In this document: positions 24,101-36,671 of the stretch, one piece after another
How the letters are laid out: the number at the start of each line of letters is the position of its first letter
Position numbering within the stretch: the first letter of the stretch is position 1
Assembly (NCBI RefSeq): GCF_000003815.2
Contig: NC_049990.1
Span: 21,146,965-21,210,964, forward strand
Direction of reading: 5' to 3'
DNA: 64,000 nucleotides
Origin: Branchiostoma floridae
Taxonomy: Eukaryota > Chordata > Leptocardii > Amphioxiformes > Branchiostomatidae
Notes under the pieces: generated by a model
Seen by the model: only the letters and a program-made list of their open reading frames with translations
Told to the model about the DNA's origin: nothing
Databases searched by the model: none
Made by a program: the position numbers and the translations under genes

Positions 24101-27100
24101 GGGCTTTGCCTTGAAGTACCATGCCCCAGACACAGTGGATAACAACCCACTAACAACCTTAAAAATGCAATAGGACTAGTCTACCTTTGATACTGTAATT
24201 CCTGATTTTTTCAATGTACTGTCATGTTCACGGTTTTCACGATGACGACTGTAATGTGAACTTATCATTACTGATAACAAATAAATCACAGACTTTTTTT
24301 ATGTGCACTTGCCTAGTTCCGAGAACAAGTTAGATTTTCTCAGACCGTGAAAATTTGGTACCGAGAAAACAAAGTAAATTACAGTAATATGATGTACATG
24401 TACCTGTGATGTGGCCAGATGATAATTATAATATGTCTTTTTTTTTGTAGGCCCACTTTGTGAACCAACTCCCAGACATTGCACCCATCACCAACACCCT
24501 GGTCTACCTCAACTTGTCCTTCAACGACTTCCATGTGAGTAGACAATTTAACCTCGAGCCATTTGGCTACCAATTAGCTATTGGTTATAGGTTTAGTAGT
24601 GCTCGATAAACCCAATTGCACACTTGCAAATGCAACCACATTTTCTTTGGTGCAAAAATTTTAAACCCAGGTAGCGCAGTGTACAACCTGAAATTTTACA
24701 GTTGGAACACCACTTTTCTCACTACGTGCATACACTTGTATTTATTTCTTGATAAGATAAAACATATTAGTTACTATGTACATGTAACTAGAAGAGAAGA
24801 TGATGGGTAAGTAGTATAGCTATTTTGAGTATTGGTTTAGGCAACAAGAAGGTTATGTGACTGTCAAACAGTTATGACTTTTGTATACCAGACATACTTA
24901 CCGTCAAGGGATTTTGTACAAAATTAACGTCCATCTTTTTTCCTCAGTCTTTCCCTTCGGCAGTGTTACTTCTGAAGAATCTTGAGATACTGAAGATGAG
25001 AAATAACCCCATCAATGAGATCCCACAAGGTGAGGTTTGACAAGATAGTTTTCTTTAAGGTTTGATACTTATAATGAGAACACCTATTACTGTCATGGCA
25101 AGCAAAATGGTAAAAGTTACTAAAATCAGAAAAAAGAATTCCGTCAACAAGGGCTAGCAAAGCTGTAAAGGATTGCAGTTTTCAGAGGACATATACTACA
25201 TGTAGATGTCTACGTGTATAATTGGACACTGCATGGGTAACTCCACTACATGTAATTGCCACCACAGTTGCTAAAAGGTTGAATGTGCACGTTGGAAGAT
25301 GTCTATTCTATATGCAAAGTTTGGTAGATACTTGGAGCACTGTAGTCTAGTTTCCCCGTAGAAAATGAACAAGAAGCTACTAATTTATCAATAATTTAAA
25401 AGTCTTGTCAAAAGTGCTCTTCTTCTTCATGAAAAAATTGTTTCTTGGTGTATCAGTATCTGTTACAGGAAGAGTCAAAACCAGAACTCACTCATATGTA
25501 ATTTTTCCAGGTATCTACAAGTTGAGGAAGCTGCGAACGTTTGTCCTGTCCTACTGTATGGTGACGAGCCTCCCTCTCAGGTATTTGTTGTCCCAAGTGT
25601 TTTTATCATCACTTATTTCACTTTAGACAAGGAAATCAATCAATGATGTTATAATACTAGAATGCAATATCAAAATTTCATCATTGAAGACAGAAAACAA
25701 CTTCAACAATCATTTAGTCTATGTATCTAAAAATGGTTTACAAATCGTTTCACTCAAACATGCCTATATGTCCTGACATCTGAATGTTTTCCCCACAGTT
25801 TCTACACCCTGACAGACCTCCAGTATGTGGACCTTTCTTACAACAGGATCTCCTTCTTACCAAATGATGTCAGGAGACTGCAGTAAGTATGAACAGCATG
25901 GTTTAAGCCCATCACATGGCAGGAAAATTGTATGTCTACAAGCTCTTAATGAAAATTTTTGGCAGCTTTCTCTCAATTATTTTGATAAATATGAATCAAT
26001 CAACATTTGTAGGTCTATCGAACCCGTTCAATGTTCCATGGTATAATTTCATAGATCAGGCAAAAAATACACTCAGCTCTCCGGCAATTTTTAGGTTTGG
26101 CAACTTTATGGTGAACAACACCTCTAGCCAGAGCTTGTTGACTGTGGGATTGGCATTACAGAGCTTTCATGGTGTGATGAAAAATATGATGATTACAGAA
26201 CTTTAGGGGTGCTGGATGGTCATATAATCATTGTTGCATGCAACACCCAAGAATGCAACGACCGTCACTAAGCCTAATGTTGCTTGTAGGAAGAATAGTT
26301 CTACAGCATATAAAGATGCTCAACACAAAACACAAGCAGGCTAAACAACAAAAAAGAAATTAAGGCTAATAGCAATATATGTTTATCATTGACGTTCTAA
26401 TCCCATTTTCATTGTAGGAAATTGTATGACCTGAACTTGGAGGGGAACCAGTTGGCGGCCATGCCATGTGGCGCCCTGAAACTACGTCGTCTCAAACATC
26501 TCAAGGTCAAGAACAACTTCATGCACCCTCTACTGTGGAAGGAAAATGCTGAGAAGATGCCACAGGTATCTACTACATTATCTAATTGCCCAGAGTTGGA
26601 AGTTTGCTATTGCTTGCACTATATCATCATTCTGTAATATACATGGGTACAGTGTCTCAATTTCAGTAAGGTTAGGGCCTTCTTGCAGCAGATGGTGCAT
26701 AGGGCTGCACCTATCTAATCTTTCATTTCAATAGATCTTGGGCCACATAACTTTGTGCAATCACTACAGCATGGAGCTAGTTCACTGGAAGTGGTCTGTT
26801 CAACTACCATACTCTTTCACAAAATTTAATGCTTAGCAGAGAGAGCACCATTTGTAAAGTCTTTGATGACTCGATAGAGGATCAAACTCACAACATACCG
26901 AATGCAAGGTGAACACTCTACCCACTTGGTCATTGCTGCATCAATTTCAGAAAGGGGTGACAGATACAACTCCTGGTAGTGTCATTTTCTTTGTCCCTCA
27001 CTTCAGAGAATATTTGAACTTCCTTACACTTTTCCATTCAGACTTTTTAAGGACAGCATATTTTCAGGTACATTGAAGAAAAGTCTGTTGTTGTCAACTT

Positions 27101-27945
27101 TGAGACCAGTAGGAACTACGGTACTTCAGCTATCAGATGTTTTGTTTCATTTAAAACATAACTGATGTGTGTTCTGATTTGTTGACAGCGTTTGATTGAC
27201 ATGTGCTCGGTGGTGCTCATGAAGGATGACCTGTACCGTAGATATCGCAACCTTCCCGTCACCGCGCAAAGCATCCTGGACAGGTGAGTTTCTGCAAGGT
27301 CATGGGTGAAGGTCAAAAGTAAAGGCCAAAAGTCTAGGTCAATTTGGGGACTGTTGCATTTTGGGCTACTTCGTTCCAATGCTTTTTACTTTGATGATAA
27401 AATTATAATGACTTATTTGAACATAATACATTGTATGATGTATGTATACTACATGTACATTGTATACAAGCAGCTGACATCATCATTTTATTACAGGCTG
27501 TAATATTCAATATTGTTGGCCTTATATGCTCCCACATTATTTCTTTACAAGCACACCAAATGTATGGTGAATGTAATGTTGCTCTAAGGCTTGATTTCAC
27601 TAGAAGTTTTACATTACTCAGAACCACCAAGTGACACTTATCTTTGTGTACGTCACTACCTTCTGAAACACAATTAGAAATCACACAGTGGAAGCTGTAC
27701 AACTGTTGCTATCTGACAAGTTAAGGAATGATAACTTTCAATTTTCTCTCCACAGTACTGACGGAGTTTGCGACTGTTGCCATGGTCCCCTGTATGGCCC
27801 AGGCATCCGGCTCATCAGGCCATGCTCCAAGATCTTCGGCATCAAGAAACTGCCCTTCTTATTTGTGGCCTGCTCCCCTCATTGTCACAACAGCTTCATG
27901 ACCAGTACAGCATCCATCTCAAAACTACTGTATGAAGATGACTGA
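18150..27945 (+). CDS. Leucine-rich repeat protein, LRRC63-like
   Basis: Predicted cytoplasmic LRR scaffold; exact function unknown. Thirteen coding exons join in frame to 816 residues: 18150-18206, 18654-19260, 20026-20149, 20510-21238, 22636-22727, 23715-23803, 24451-24534, 24948-25029, 25511-25580, 25799-25882, 26418-26565, 27189-27283, 27756-27945. The N-terminus begins with a basic MPGALLRRPLPPK. The first 500 residues are Pro/Ser/Thr-rich and probably disordered. From about residue 580, short LRRs follow (LVYLNLSFNDF, LEILKMRNNPINEIP, LQYVDLSYNRISFLP, LYDLNLEGNQLAAMP). The last exon gives a Cys-rich tail (CDCC, then CSPHCH) around GPGIRLIRPCSKIFGI, which looks metal-binding. There is no signal peptide or TM, so it is unlike secreted LRR proteins. 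LRRC63 is my best match from memory. AATAAA candidates lie near 28993. Confidence 0.7.
18474..18570 (+). repeat. (TAC)n microsatellite
   Basis: Runs of ACT/TAC triplets at 18474-18513 and 18540-18570, separated by a short AT-rich piece. A flanking phrase (AAAAAATCAGATT.TACTGTTGACAT) is duplicated. Intron of the LRRC63-like gene. Confidence 0.85.
19508..19910 (+). repeat. Dispersed repeat shared with 35286-35410
   Basis: GGTTAGACATCCAG.TAATAAG, then CAAGCAACTGGATATG.TTT, GTCAGAC.TTTC and CATCAGTGACACT.AAGT occur in the same order here and at 35286-35410. A second tail phrase, GAAGATGTCTGACAGTCATCGAAACGTC, ends this copy. It probably belongs to a retroelement-derived family, which I cannot name. 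Confidence 0.6.
20122..20313 (+). repeat. Triplicated exon-end segment with three donor-like sites
   Basis: The last bases of coding exon 3 and its donor (CTCTGCTCCACCAGAAAACT, then CACAG|GTACTG at 20149/20150) are followed by two diverged copies. These end in ACTCAG|GTACTG (20235/20236) and ACTCAG|GTGCTG (20309/20310). A short TACTGTTGTCATGG repeat lies between. Only the first donor is in phase with the next exon at 20510. Confidence 0.7.
22347..22546. repeat. Fold-back element, family A (copy 1)
   Basis: Nearly a full palindrome. It starts GTTCACCTTTGCCTGTAGGG, TAACCTATATCTG and ends ATATAGGTTACCCTGCAGAC, AAAGGTGAAC. The centre has GACGGACAGTGGTTTCAAAC and its inverse. Family consensus ends are (C/G)TAGTTCACCTTTATCCGCAG. 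Intron of the LRRC63-like gene. Confidence 0.8.
22834..23045. repeat. Fold-back element, family B (copy 2)
   Basis: Begins TACTGTAAATGCAGAAATGT and ends ATGCATTTACAGTA, exact inverse termini. The interior carries GTTCGCGGTG, CCACCGCGAAC and CTACCGCGAA. Intron of the LRRC63-like gene. Confidence 0.8.
23388..23602. repeat. Fold-back element, family A (decayed copy)
   Basis: Starts CAACCTTTATCTGTAGGGTA and ends CCCGTAGATAAAGGTG, the family A termini. The interior is diverged (CATAGTCCATTGACT) and weakly paired. Confidence 0.6.
23945..24165 (+). repeat. SINE-like element
   Basis: GGTTCGATTCCTGTC near the start is a tRNA-type B box. It is followed by ATGTGCCCTTGGAAGGCCAC, CTCACTTTTTTT, GGTGTAAAAATTGG and GACTTCAGTTGGGAG. 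This order is typical of tRNA-derived SINE bodies in marine invertebrates. The A box is not clear, so the 5' end may be missing. Confidence 0.5.
26870..26942 (-). repeat. tRNA-derived SINE head fragment
   Basis: On the minus strand TGACCAAGTGGGTAGAGTGT resembles a Pol III A box, and GTGAGTTTGATCCTC about 35 bp downstream resembles a B box. The stems of a functional tRNA are not recoverable. It lies in the intron before 27189. Confidence 0.4.
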
Positions 27946-27973
27946 TCGCTAGTGATGGCAAAGGTGTAATGTT

Positions 27974-28245
27974 AGTTCACCTTTGTCCATGGGGTAACCT
28001 ATATCTGTTGTATTTTGGAAATGGTTATGTAGGAATATCAAGTCGATACACTGTGGTTTCAAACCACAGTATTTTAAAAAAATTGCTAACAAATTGGAAA
28101 CACTGTAAGTGTGGTTTCAAACCACAGTATTTAAAAAAAATTGCTAACAAATTGGAAACACTGTAAGTCAACTTGATATCCCTGAATAACCTGTTTTGAA
28201 ATGCAGCGGATATAGGTTACTTCACGGATAAATGTGAACTAGCGA
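27974..28245. repeat. Fold-back element, family A, with internal duplication
   Basis: Starts GTTCACCTTTGTCCATGGGG, TAACCTATATC and ends GATATAGGTTACTTCACGGA, TAAATGTGAAC. A segment of about 56 bp with GTGGTTTCAAACCACAGTAT and AACAAATTGGAAACACTGTA is present twice in tandem, so this copy is longer than its relatives. It lies in the 3' UTR region of the LRRC63-like gene. Confidence 0.8.
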
Positions 28246-29416
28246 AAAATCATCTTTCTGATATACAGACCTTCTTTCTTACTATCGACCACTTCTTTTA
28301 TATCAAAAGGCTTTTTCAGCATGGAGGTTAAAGAACATATCATTAAAGAATTATTCTACCATGTATTAGACATATCATATTCACAGACCTGAAGTAACAC
28401 AACAGTTTTGTTGCAACCTAATATTTCCATAAGTATCTGACTGCTTTAATATAGTTTATCACTTGAATGTAATGATGAACATTTAGTAGTAGTTAGCATT
28501 ATTCCATGGCAAGAAAAGATACATGTCTGCAGGACGAATGTACATAAAATCATACTTGTTGTATTAATGTCATTGTTAAGTATTTGATAATATAGTATTT
28601 TTCTATGGAAAGTTGTGTGTGAGCAATGTCCTTTGTAGTTTTGTACTTCAAATTTTGTCCTCTTTGAAGAAAATTCTAAAATGCTGCAATTCTAATAATA
28701 ACAAAATGCTGCAGTGTTTGTAAATATTTGATGTATAGAGACCTTTTTTATACAAATGTACTAGATGTTACCTCAAAATACTTTAATGAAAAAGTTGATG
28801 TTACATATCAAATTTAATTCCACATATCATAATTCTCATATCAATATGCTAGGAATAAGATACAGATAAAAAGGAATGATAATTGTACAAATGTATAATT
28901 TGTTTCTGCTGCTACATTTACAGTGTTGATTTGAGACATATCAAATATTTCATAGACTTGTTTATGGCAAGATGGCTAAGAACATGAGTAGGAATAAAAA
29001 AAATAAGATGAGTATTTTTGTTGTTGTGTCCTTGAGTGAAATAGCAATTTTTGATAATCAAATAAACCAAAATGATCTTAAACTTAGTTAATGTTAGTTA
29101 CTTTGTAATACTGGCAGTAAGTCAGTTATTGTTATCAATACTATAGCCTAGTATAGGAAAGGGGCATTAGAACAATATACTAGTGCAACATTTGATAATG
29201 GGTGCTTGGATTAATATAGTTTCATCACTATTCAGCCTTAGCACTCAAAAGGTCCCTTGGCCACAAAGCTGATCTTAGTAGACTAAGTACAACTGTATTG
29301 CAAAATGTTAAAAGAGCTACTAGGCCACTATCATTTCACATTTCATTTTCTGGAATGTACTTCAGATTGGCACATGACTCATTGTTGTGTCTAACAACTT
29401 GAAGGTATCTTCCATG

Positions 29417-32050
29417 TCACAGAAGTCCCAGTGCTGCTTGCCTCATTAGGACCTCAATCTCTTCTATCTCATCCCTGACTTCTTGTTCCTTTTCAACTTT
29501 GGCCATCTGGAAAATAAGATACCGTTGACTAGCTTCACTGTCATTGCAAGTGTAAGGCTGGTATGTTCATACTGTAGTATTTTACAGTGTTTTTAAGTTT
29601 GTAGTGGTGGTTTAAAATGCAATAGCCAATACTCAAAAGACACCCCAAACTTACTGTGACAGTCATAAAATTCAAGTATTGCAAAGTAAGTGGACCTACA
29701 GAAATCGGTTATTATGAAAGGACTTGCATACATTTCTTCTCTTCTGTGAGCGGCATGTGAATATTCAGGTATATCTTTTGCATAAAACCAAATAATTTTG
29801 TAGCACTGAAAGGAACCAGCAGCTCCAAAAACACTCTGAATTGAAGTAACTTTGCCTTGGCTGATATTGAGCCTTTTAAAGATTGAAGGAATAATAAAGG
29901 TGAAAATGTAAGAGAAAGGAGAGACATGAAATGGACACAAACCTGATTTGCCTCAAGTTTCTCCCCACCAGCCTTCCTTTGCTTCAGTTTCTCGATCTGT
30001 TGTAACTTTTTCCTGAGGGATTTCAGCTGCTTGTCTACAGTGGAATCAGCTGGGACCACTGGCTTTTCTTCTACCTCAGCTTTCTTTTCTGAGCTCTTTG
30101 GCAGATTTGTCTCCAGAGAGGAGAGTATTTGTGGGTCGAGTTCAGGCCTGGAATGGTAGTAGAGATTTGTAAGACTACATCCCTAGAAATGTTTGTCTGT
30201 TACATTTTTATACAGGCTTTGGGGTCATCAGTTCTAATATTAGGTAGATCCTATCTGCATATTTTGCAAAAAAAAAGGTCTTGCATGCATGTATCACACA
30301 ATGTTTTGCTGTTGGGGCTATATCACAGTTTTTTTATCACACCCTGGCTGTATTTATGTTCAATATCGGTGTTCTGACAATTCCATATTTTACGATATGG
30401 CCCTGGGCTCTAAAGTTTGATCCAAAACTCGTGTGCTGCTGAAAGTTTGAAAATTCAAACAACCAAATTGGCACGGAGTTGGTTCTTTTGTTCCGGTAGT
30501 AATTGTAACTCGCTGCCTTGATGGTCTCTGTATCTAGTATTACATTACACTTGTCAAAGTAATGATTCAAATCATTTAATATCATTTCATGACCTGTAGT
30601 TAGTGTTATGGGGATAGTTATGTACACTAAAGGTCTTTCAATAAGAGCACAAAAAAATGATGATTTGTTGTGAGATGTCTACCTGACTCCAGCTGCATCA
30701 TCCTGTAGAAGCCAAATCTGTTGTCTCAGCTTGGAGGCCAGAGGGTGGTCCTGTTGAGATTGGGGTTTAGAAGTTAGTTTAAGTATTATATAACATTGGA
30801 GATTAATGCAATACACAATTTAAACATGTATGTTCTTGTTCTTGTTCTTGTACTGTGCAACACCCCTAGTTTGTTGGGGCAAACCACACAGGGCGTAGTG
30901 CTGTTGTGTTATTGGCTGTTCCTTAGATGTTGTATGCTGCTATAAGAAAAAGTTAAAAATCGAAACAAATCCTATATCATGCATTACAACACCTGTTTCA
31001 ATTGGATCAGTATGTTTGTGCTTAATGCAAGAATTCATGAATCTTCCTTGCAACAGGCAGCCTTATTTACATATTATAATACTGTGCAATATATGTAATT
31101 ACCTGCATACCTGCATACCATCTATATATTCAAACTGATATATGTAGCGCTTAGACAAAGGTTAAAGGCAAGGAGAAAACAAAAATCAAAAATTCCGTAT
31201 TGGTTTTGAGTTCGCAGTAAATCGTTCAATGCGAAAACCGCAAGCTTAAACCAATTCGAACACTGAGAATTGTATGTAATGTTATAGTTAGCACTTGAGG
31301 AGAGCTGTTAATTTGCATTTTATTTTCAAATTAATACATAACATTGACCGAGAAATATAGGTCTATAAATATACTCAACAGACCTGTTTTGCCTTTGCTT
31401 CAACCAGTTTTACTTTGAGAGCCTCCAGTGGGTCAGCTGGGGCTGGGTCTGCCGGATCTGACCTCTGACCCTCCCCTGGTGTGGGTTTCTTGTTCCTCCT
31501 TTTCTGGTTCTTCTTGGCAGCTTTAGAAACGCCAGATTGTAGCTCTGTATCTAAAAATAGTAGAGAGGCAATCTGTATGTTCAAAATGTAGCGAATGGTA
31601 AACTCAAGAATAATCTAACATAATCTGTACATCGATTGAAATTCTCTTACAACTTGACAGTCTGCAAAATGAGACTTTTTTTAAACTCTCAAAGCAGAGG
31701 TTCGTCTCCAGTGTTTTAGGAGTTTTGTCCGGTTTTCTATTTAATTTTTCCTGGTGATCATGAAGAAAACAGGGCAAGTTTCAAACCCTGACAAAAACGC
31801 CTAAAAAGTACAAACAAGTCAAGTTATATGATCGAGCCGGGGCCGAACCTCTTATCATCTGCTTGGAGACTATAATAACGACTATATTAGCACCGTTATT
31901 GTTACCGATGGGAAATCATCAAGTTCATAACGTTGTAGTCTCAAATACTATTATATATAAAGAAAATCGTAGCTTTTTATCATCTCTGTGTGAAGGACAA
32001 AGAAGAAAAGGAGACAAAGGAAATGAGAAACTTTTGTACTCACCCGCCAT
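29417..32050 (-). CDS. Small basic protein resembling the eIF2A/PYM C-terminal tail
   Basis: Likely ribosome- or RNA-associated, by analogy only. Five coding exons join in frame: 32050-32044, 31550-31384, 30750-30683, 30147-29943, 29506-29417 (TGA), giving 178 residues. The first exon is just ATGGCGG. Order: a Lys/Arg-rich stretch (SKAAKKNQKRRNKK), a Pro/Asp linker, SKLRQQIWLLQDDAAG, then a charged coiled coil (DKQLKSLRKKLQQIEKLKQR, EKLEANQMAKVEKEQE) ending LMRQAALGLL. Family knowledge: animal eIF2A ends with an SK-rich stretch and a homologous coil. PYM has a related end that contacts the small ribosomal subunit. The eIF2A beta-propeller and PYM Mago-binding segment are absent. The upstream frame stays open, so more 5' exons cannot be excluded. 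It is convergent with the LRRC63-like gene. Confidence 0.7.
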
Positions 32051-35000
32051 GCTGACGATGACTTGGGAATGCCTCCCGAAGGGACCAGGAAATAGAAAAA
32101 AATTAGAAACCTGATGACACAGATGTTGTCTAGTTATAACAAATGACTGTTATTGAACAATTTTTGTTGAATGTCCAGTCTTTCTAGCGACAGGAAATCG
32201 CGTGGAAGGGTTAAAAAAATACACAAATATTCTTAAGAAATGGAGATTGTTTCTTCACAAGACAGGAGGAAATGGTATTCTCGAAGCAGAGGTTTCGGGC
32301 GGGTAGTGGTCATTTTAGTGGTCACTAACTGACTCACTACTACCCCCCCTCGAACATTTTATGCTCTTTTATTGGAGCATAGGAAGATGTTAACATAACG
32401 TTAAAAACACTTATGATACTAGTTCGTTGCAGCGTCAGACTGTTAGTTTCTTTACACTACTACGGTTGTTGTTGTTGTTGTTCACCTTGTGTAGTGTGAG
32501 TAAAGCACTGGGTTAAAATTCATTTACAGGTACGGTTGATAGTCCTTCCCCTTTAACGTGCTTGAATGCAATATGGTCTAGTAAAAATCACGTCACCCAA
32601 ATCATGTTTTTCAAAAAGCAATTTGACTACAAAGCTGCTGCAGATTTTGTCCTTAACTTATAGGCTTTTCTTACTTACTCTATAGATTTCATTTTTTTTT
32701 GTAGTCATTATGGGTCTAAATGTAGGCAATAACTTCTATGTATTGTAGTACAACACATGCTTTAAAACATACATAACAAGCACCTAGATGTGTCCTAGAT
32801 ACATATAGATGCATGAAGTCCACATATTTGCCGGATATCGATGTTTGAAAGATCCTTGCTTTGGTCGCAATCATTCCGGGCCACAGGCAGTACATAACTC
32901 TCTCCTGTCTATCCACGGGCAACGGAAAACGTCCGGATAGACAAGATTAGTCTCGGTTGGGCAATGTTAGTGTCGGATGGACAAGGTTATGTTGGAAAAG
33001 GTATTTTGGATCGTCGCCATGTACGCTTTGACGGTGTTTTTATTTTTCAAAATTGGTCAAGGTCACATTCACAGAACTTTGATTTGATTACTCGTGAAGT
33101 TTCTATTTCTACGGTACCACTTTGTATATAAACTCGATAACAAAAGTATTTAATTCGAATTCACTTCGGTTTTCATGTACAAATTGTCTATTAACTTGCC
33201 ATGGTTCTTAATGATTTTATTCATCACTGTGTACGCAAACAATTTTTGCTCACTTCTGCATGATAGGACAACAACAAAAAAAATCTGCCCGAAGTTAGGA
33301 TGTCCGAAGTTATAGCCCACTCGGTTACGTTTAACCCCAGCCAGCGCTGTTTTATCACTCATGCAGACTTTGTATTAAAAAAACAAAAACACTCAAATAA
33401 GTGCGTCCCTCTTCTCAGCCATTGTACTTACTCTCCAAGCAGATGTTGGTGGGGAAGATTGGGACCTTCTGGTCACACATAGGTCATTTTCTTTCGGCCC
33501 TCTCGATGAGTACAGGATACCTGCGCTCTCCTCACACGCCATGGCATACTCGATATGCTAGTGCATGCAGTGTTTAACCGGGCTCACACGTGCGTATATA
33601 TTCAAGTCCGTATGAGGTCCGTGTGAAGTTCTTAGCCTCTACCAGGCTCCACAGGTCACTGGAAAAATTAGAGAATTGTAACGGGAGGTGCCCCAACACG
33701 GTACGCTTTTTCTTGCGCTCAAACTCATGGCGCTCCATCGCTAGTTGCCTGAGAGTGGTCAAATTTTGATGACTGAATTTTTTACTCATAGATTTGAACA
33801 ACATACTTGAATAAGAAATGCATTCATGTGGTTCACTAACGTTTCGCGCTGCGTGTTACAAGCGGCAAACACTGAGAGACAATTTCGTGTATGTAACCTT
33901 CCAATTTTGTGCCACGCTGGACAGTGTGCCTAACTCGGTACGCTTTTTTTTATATTTTGCTCTCTTCAGAACTAAGTGCTAAATCTAAGTACACAAAAAA
34001 AATTAATAGTATGATATTTTAGCTTTCTTTTGACAGTAAAATCGTGACTGTATGTACTTCTTGTCTCACATGAGGAAAGCTGTACCTAGAACAATCCAGC
34101 TGATGTTTTACGGGCAATGGGCTGAATGCAGTGATTGTGAATGCCCGACTAAAAAAACCATTACGAAAAAACGACACCGCCAACATCAACAAAACTCTGT
34201 CTGATTATATGAAAATATCATCTGCATCTCTCTGTCAAGTCTTATTTTCATAGACAGCACGAATCATTTGTTACAGTCAAATAAATCTTTGGAGCGTTCT
34301 CTAGTCTGCCACCTTCACGGCCACACTCCTTTGGGAGTACAATGGTGGCAATGTTTATGTCGCTTCCTTTTGGTTGCTTTTCTACTCAACAAACATTTGA
34401 AGACCCATATTCATAGTGTTTTATGGAGCTTTATTTATGTGTATCATGGCAGTTGTGTGACTGCTTGGATGAGTTCGTATAGTTAGCGACACGAGCCGCC
34501 AATACGCAGAGGCCGGTGACCGCAGTGATTCAGCACTGTCAACATTACTGTTAGAATTCTGCTCTTAAAAAAACATGAAGTAAATATGTTAAAGTATACT
34601 TGGAATGCAAATTAAAGCTGTGTGCATGGACTTGGTTTATTTACCTTTGTAATCAGCATAGTCAGTGGCAACAAACACGGTGTACTTATGGATAATAAGA
34701 TCAGCAAAAAATCCGTACCGTCTTACGACGGGGACCGTCTTAGGGCGGCCCCCGTAAATATAGACACATAACATGCCAGAGAAGGTAGCTGGCCGAGAAG
34801 TATGGTTTGTGACCAGCTGGTGCCACTGGCATGTTATATGGCCAATTTCTATCATTTTTCTAGCGTCCTGTGCGACTTGTGTTACGCGTTGTTCTCTGAT
34901 TGCTCCGTTGCCGTCATCCCGGCTATATTGCATGAATATTGCCGCCCTGATTTGCATGTCATTTATGATTTTTAAAGGCACACATACATGTCACATGCTA

Positions 35001-36671
35001 CCACATGTGCCAGTGCGTGCTTGATGAAGATGACTCTTTCTTCTGTACTTATTCATGTAATCATGTCAAGATTCAAATTGTCTGGCCAGGATACAACTAG
35101 TTCAGTGGTAAGCCATGTACCAGTTTCTTCAAGTTACATATAATACATTTAGGAGTGAAAAAGGATTATAAGAAAAAAATGGGCAAAAGGACAGGTGGTG
35201 ATACACTTTCCGCTGAACTTCAATATGTAATTATGTCAACATTCAAATTGTCTAGCAAGTATACAACTTGTAGTAAGTCGATGTAGGTTAGACATCCAGG
35301 TAATAAGATACTAGTACGCCAAAAATAGTTACTCAAGCAACTGGATATGGTTTTGAAACGGTCAGACGTTTCGGAAAGAATCCACTTTCCTTCGTCAGTG
35401 ACACTGAAGTGATCTGCAAGAAACAGGTCTTTTATACTCTAACTATGAATGAAGACAATTTCAGATGTCCAATAGGAAAGGTTGTAAAACAATTCAGACT
35501 CAAGACAATTTGGATTCCAAAGAAAACAAAGCTAAGCCAAAGTCAAGCTGAAGACAATTTGGATTTCAAAGGATATCAAGGCTAAGACACAGTTAATGCA
35601 AATGAGTCAATTAGCTCCTGTTGTTTTAGTTACAGGAGCTAAAAGTTTTGTTGGCGGGGTGGGGGGGGGAGTGGTAGTGCTATGTCCCAAGTGCCGGAAA
35701 GTTCCATGCGTAGCCCCCCTTTTCTGTTGAGGGTGGGATTGTATATTCTCTCATATATGGCCTCTCTTGTAGTAAGTCATCTCGATGTCGTTCAATGACT
35801 AGGAGTAAAAATTGACTATAAGAAAAAAATGGATAAAGCGATAGGTGATGATACACTTTCTTCTGTACTTATTCATGTAATTATTCAAATTGTCTGGCAA
35901 GGATACAGGTCGGACAGTAGTAAGCCATCTTTCGGTGTCGTCCAGTTACATAAGACACTAGGGGTGAAAAGAAATTGTATAAAACAAAAAGGAAAAAAGT
36001 ACAGGTCCCACGTTTTTGTTGAAAATAGAAATGTGCTAAGACTATATACTAAAGCGTTGGTTCTCAAGATACCAGCAAGATGTATAAAAAATTAAAAGAT
36101 ATCTATCTACCCACTGTTGATGAGACCTATGATAAAAATGATTTCCATGATTTTATACACAGAATACGAATTGCAAAGGTTCAAATAGGACAACTCGTAA
36201 AACCTTGATGTCAACGACCGACAAGTTGCATAAATCCAACCAGCAAATGCTCTAAGATTGATTTCTAGTAGGTCATTTCAGAAAAGAAATTAAACGTGCA
36301 GCATATTCAGTCGTGGCGAATACAGTAATTTGTTTGTAATGATTTTGAGTACTACACGTATTCAGGAAAGTATAAACCACGTTGCTTGTAGGACAGAATC
36401 TCAGGTTTTCATGTTGTTTAGTATGTTCACGATTTCATGACCCCCTTGGAACGGTTTCTGACAGAAAATTAAATGCCCAACAGCTACGTATGTACGGTCA
36501 TTACATGTATAAATCATGAAATGAAAGAAAACGACGAATACATAAACTTAAGCAGATCGCAAATTGTCTCATTCGGAGCACACACTCCATACTCACCGGC
36601 TGTAGTGGCAGGTTGGAAACAAACAACACCGGTACCACTAAATAGTCTAAAAGATAGGAACTCCGAACAAA
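32051..36671. other. Intergenic, repeats only
   Basis: No supported gene in 4.6 kb. It contains a fragment related to the fold-back termini ATCTCCAAGCAGA near 33431, a (GTT)n run near 32464, and the interrupted repeat block at 35022-35990. One minus-strand frame (34637-34981, 114 codons) looks moderately protein-like but has no recognisable motif or splice context. Confidence 0.55.
35022..35990 (+). repeat. Three copies of a ~175-bp repeat, one interrupted by another repeat
   Basis: The phrase ACACTTTCTTCTGTACTTAT, TCATGTAATTAT, CAAATTGTCTGGCAAGGATA occurs at about 35030, 35205 and 35850. Each is followed by a similar ATGTA..AGTTACATA, AGGAGTGAAAA..GA.TATAAG tail. Between the second and third, about 500 bp starting at 35286 belong to the dispersed repeat also found at 19508, so that one appears to have inserted into an older array. 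Confidence 0.65.

Noticed and set aside
34637-34981. 114-codon minus-strand ORF
   Set aside because: Reads somewhat like protein but has no recognised motif, no splice context and no neighbour support.
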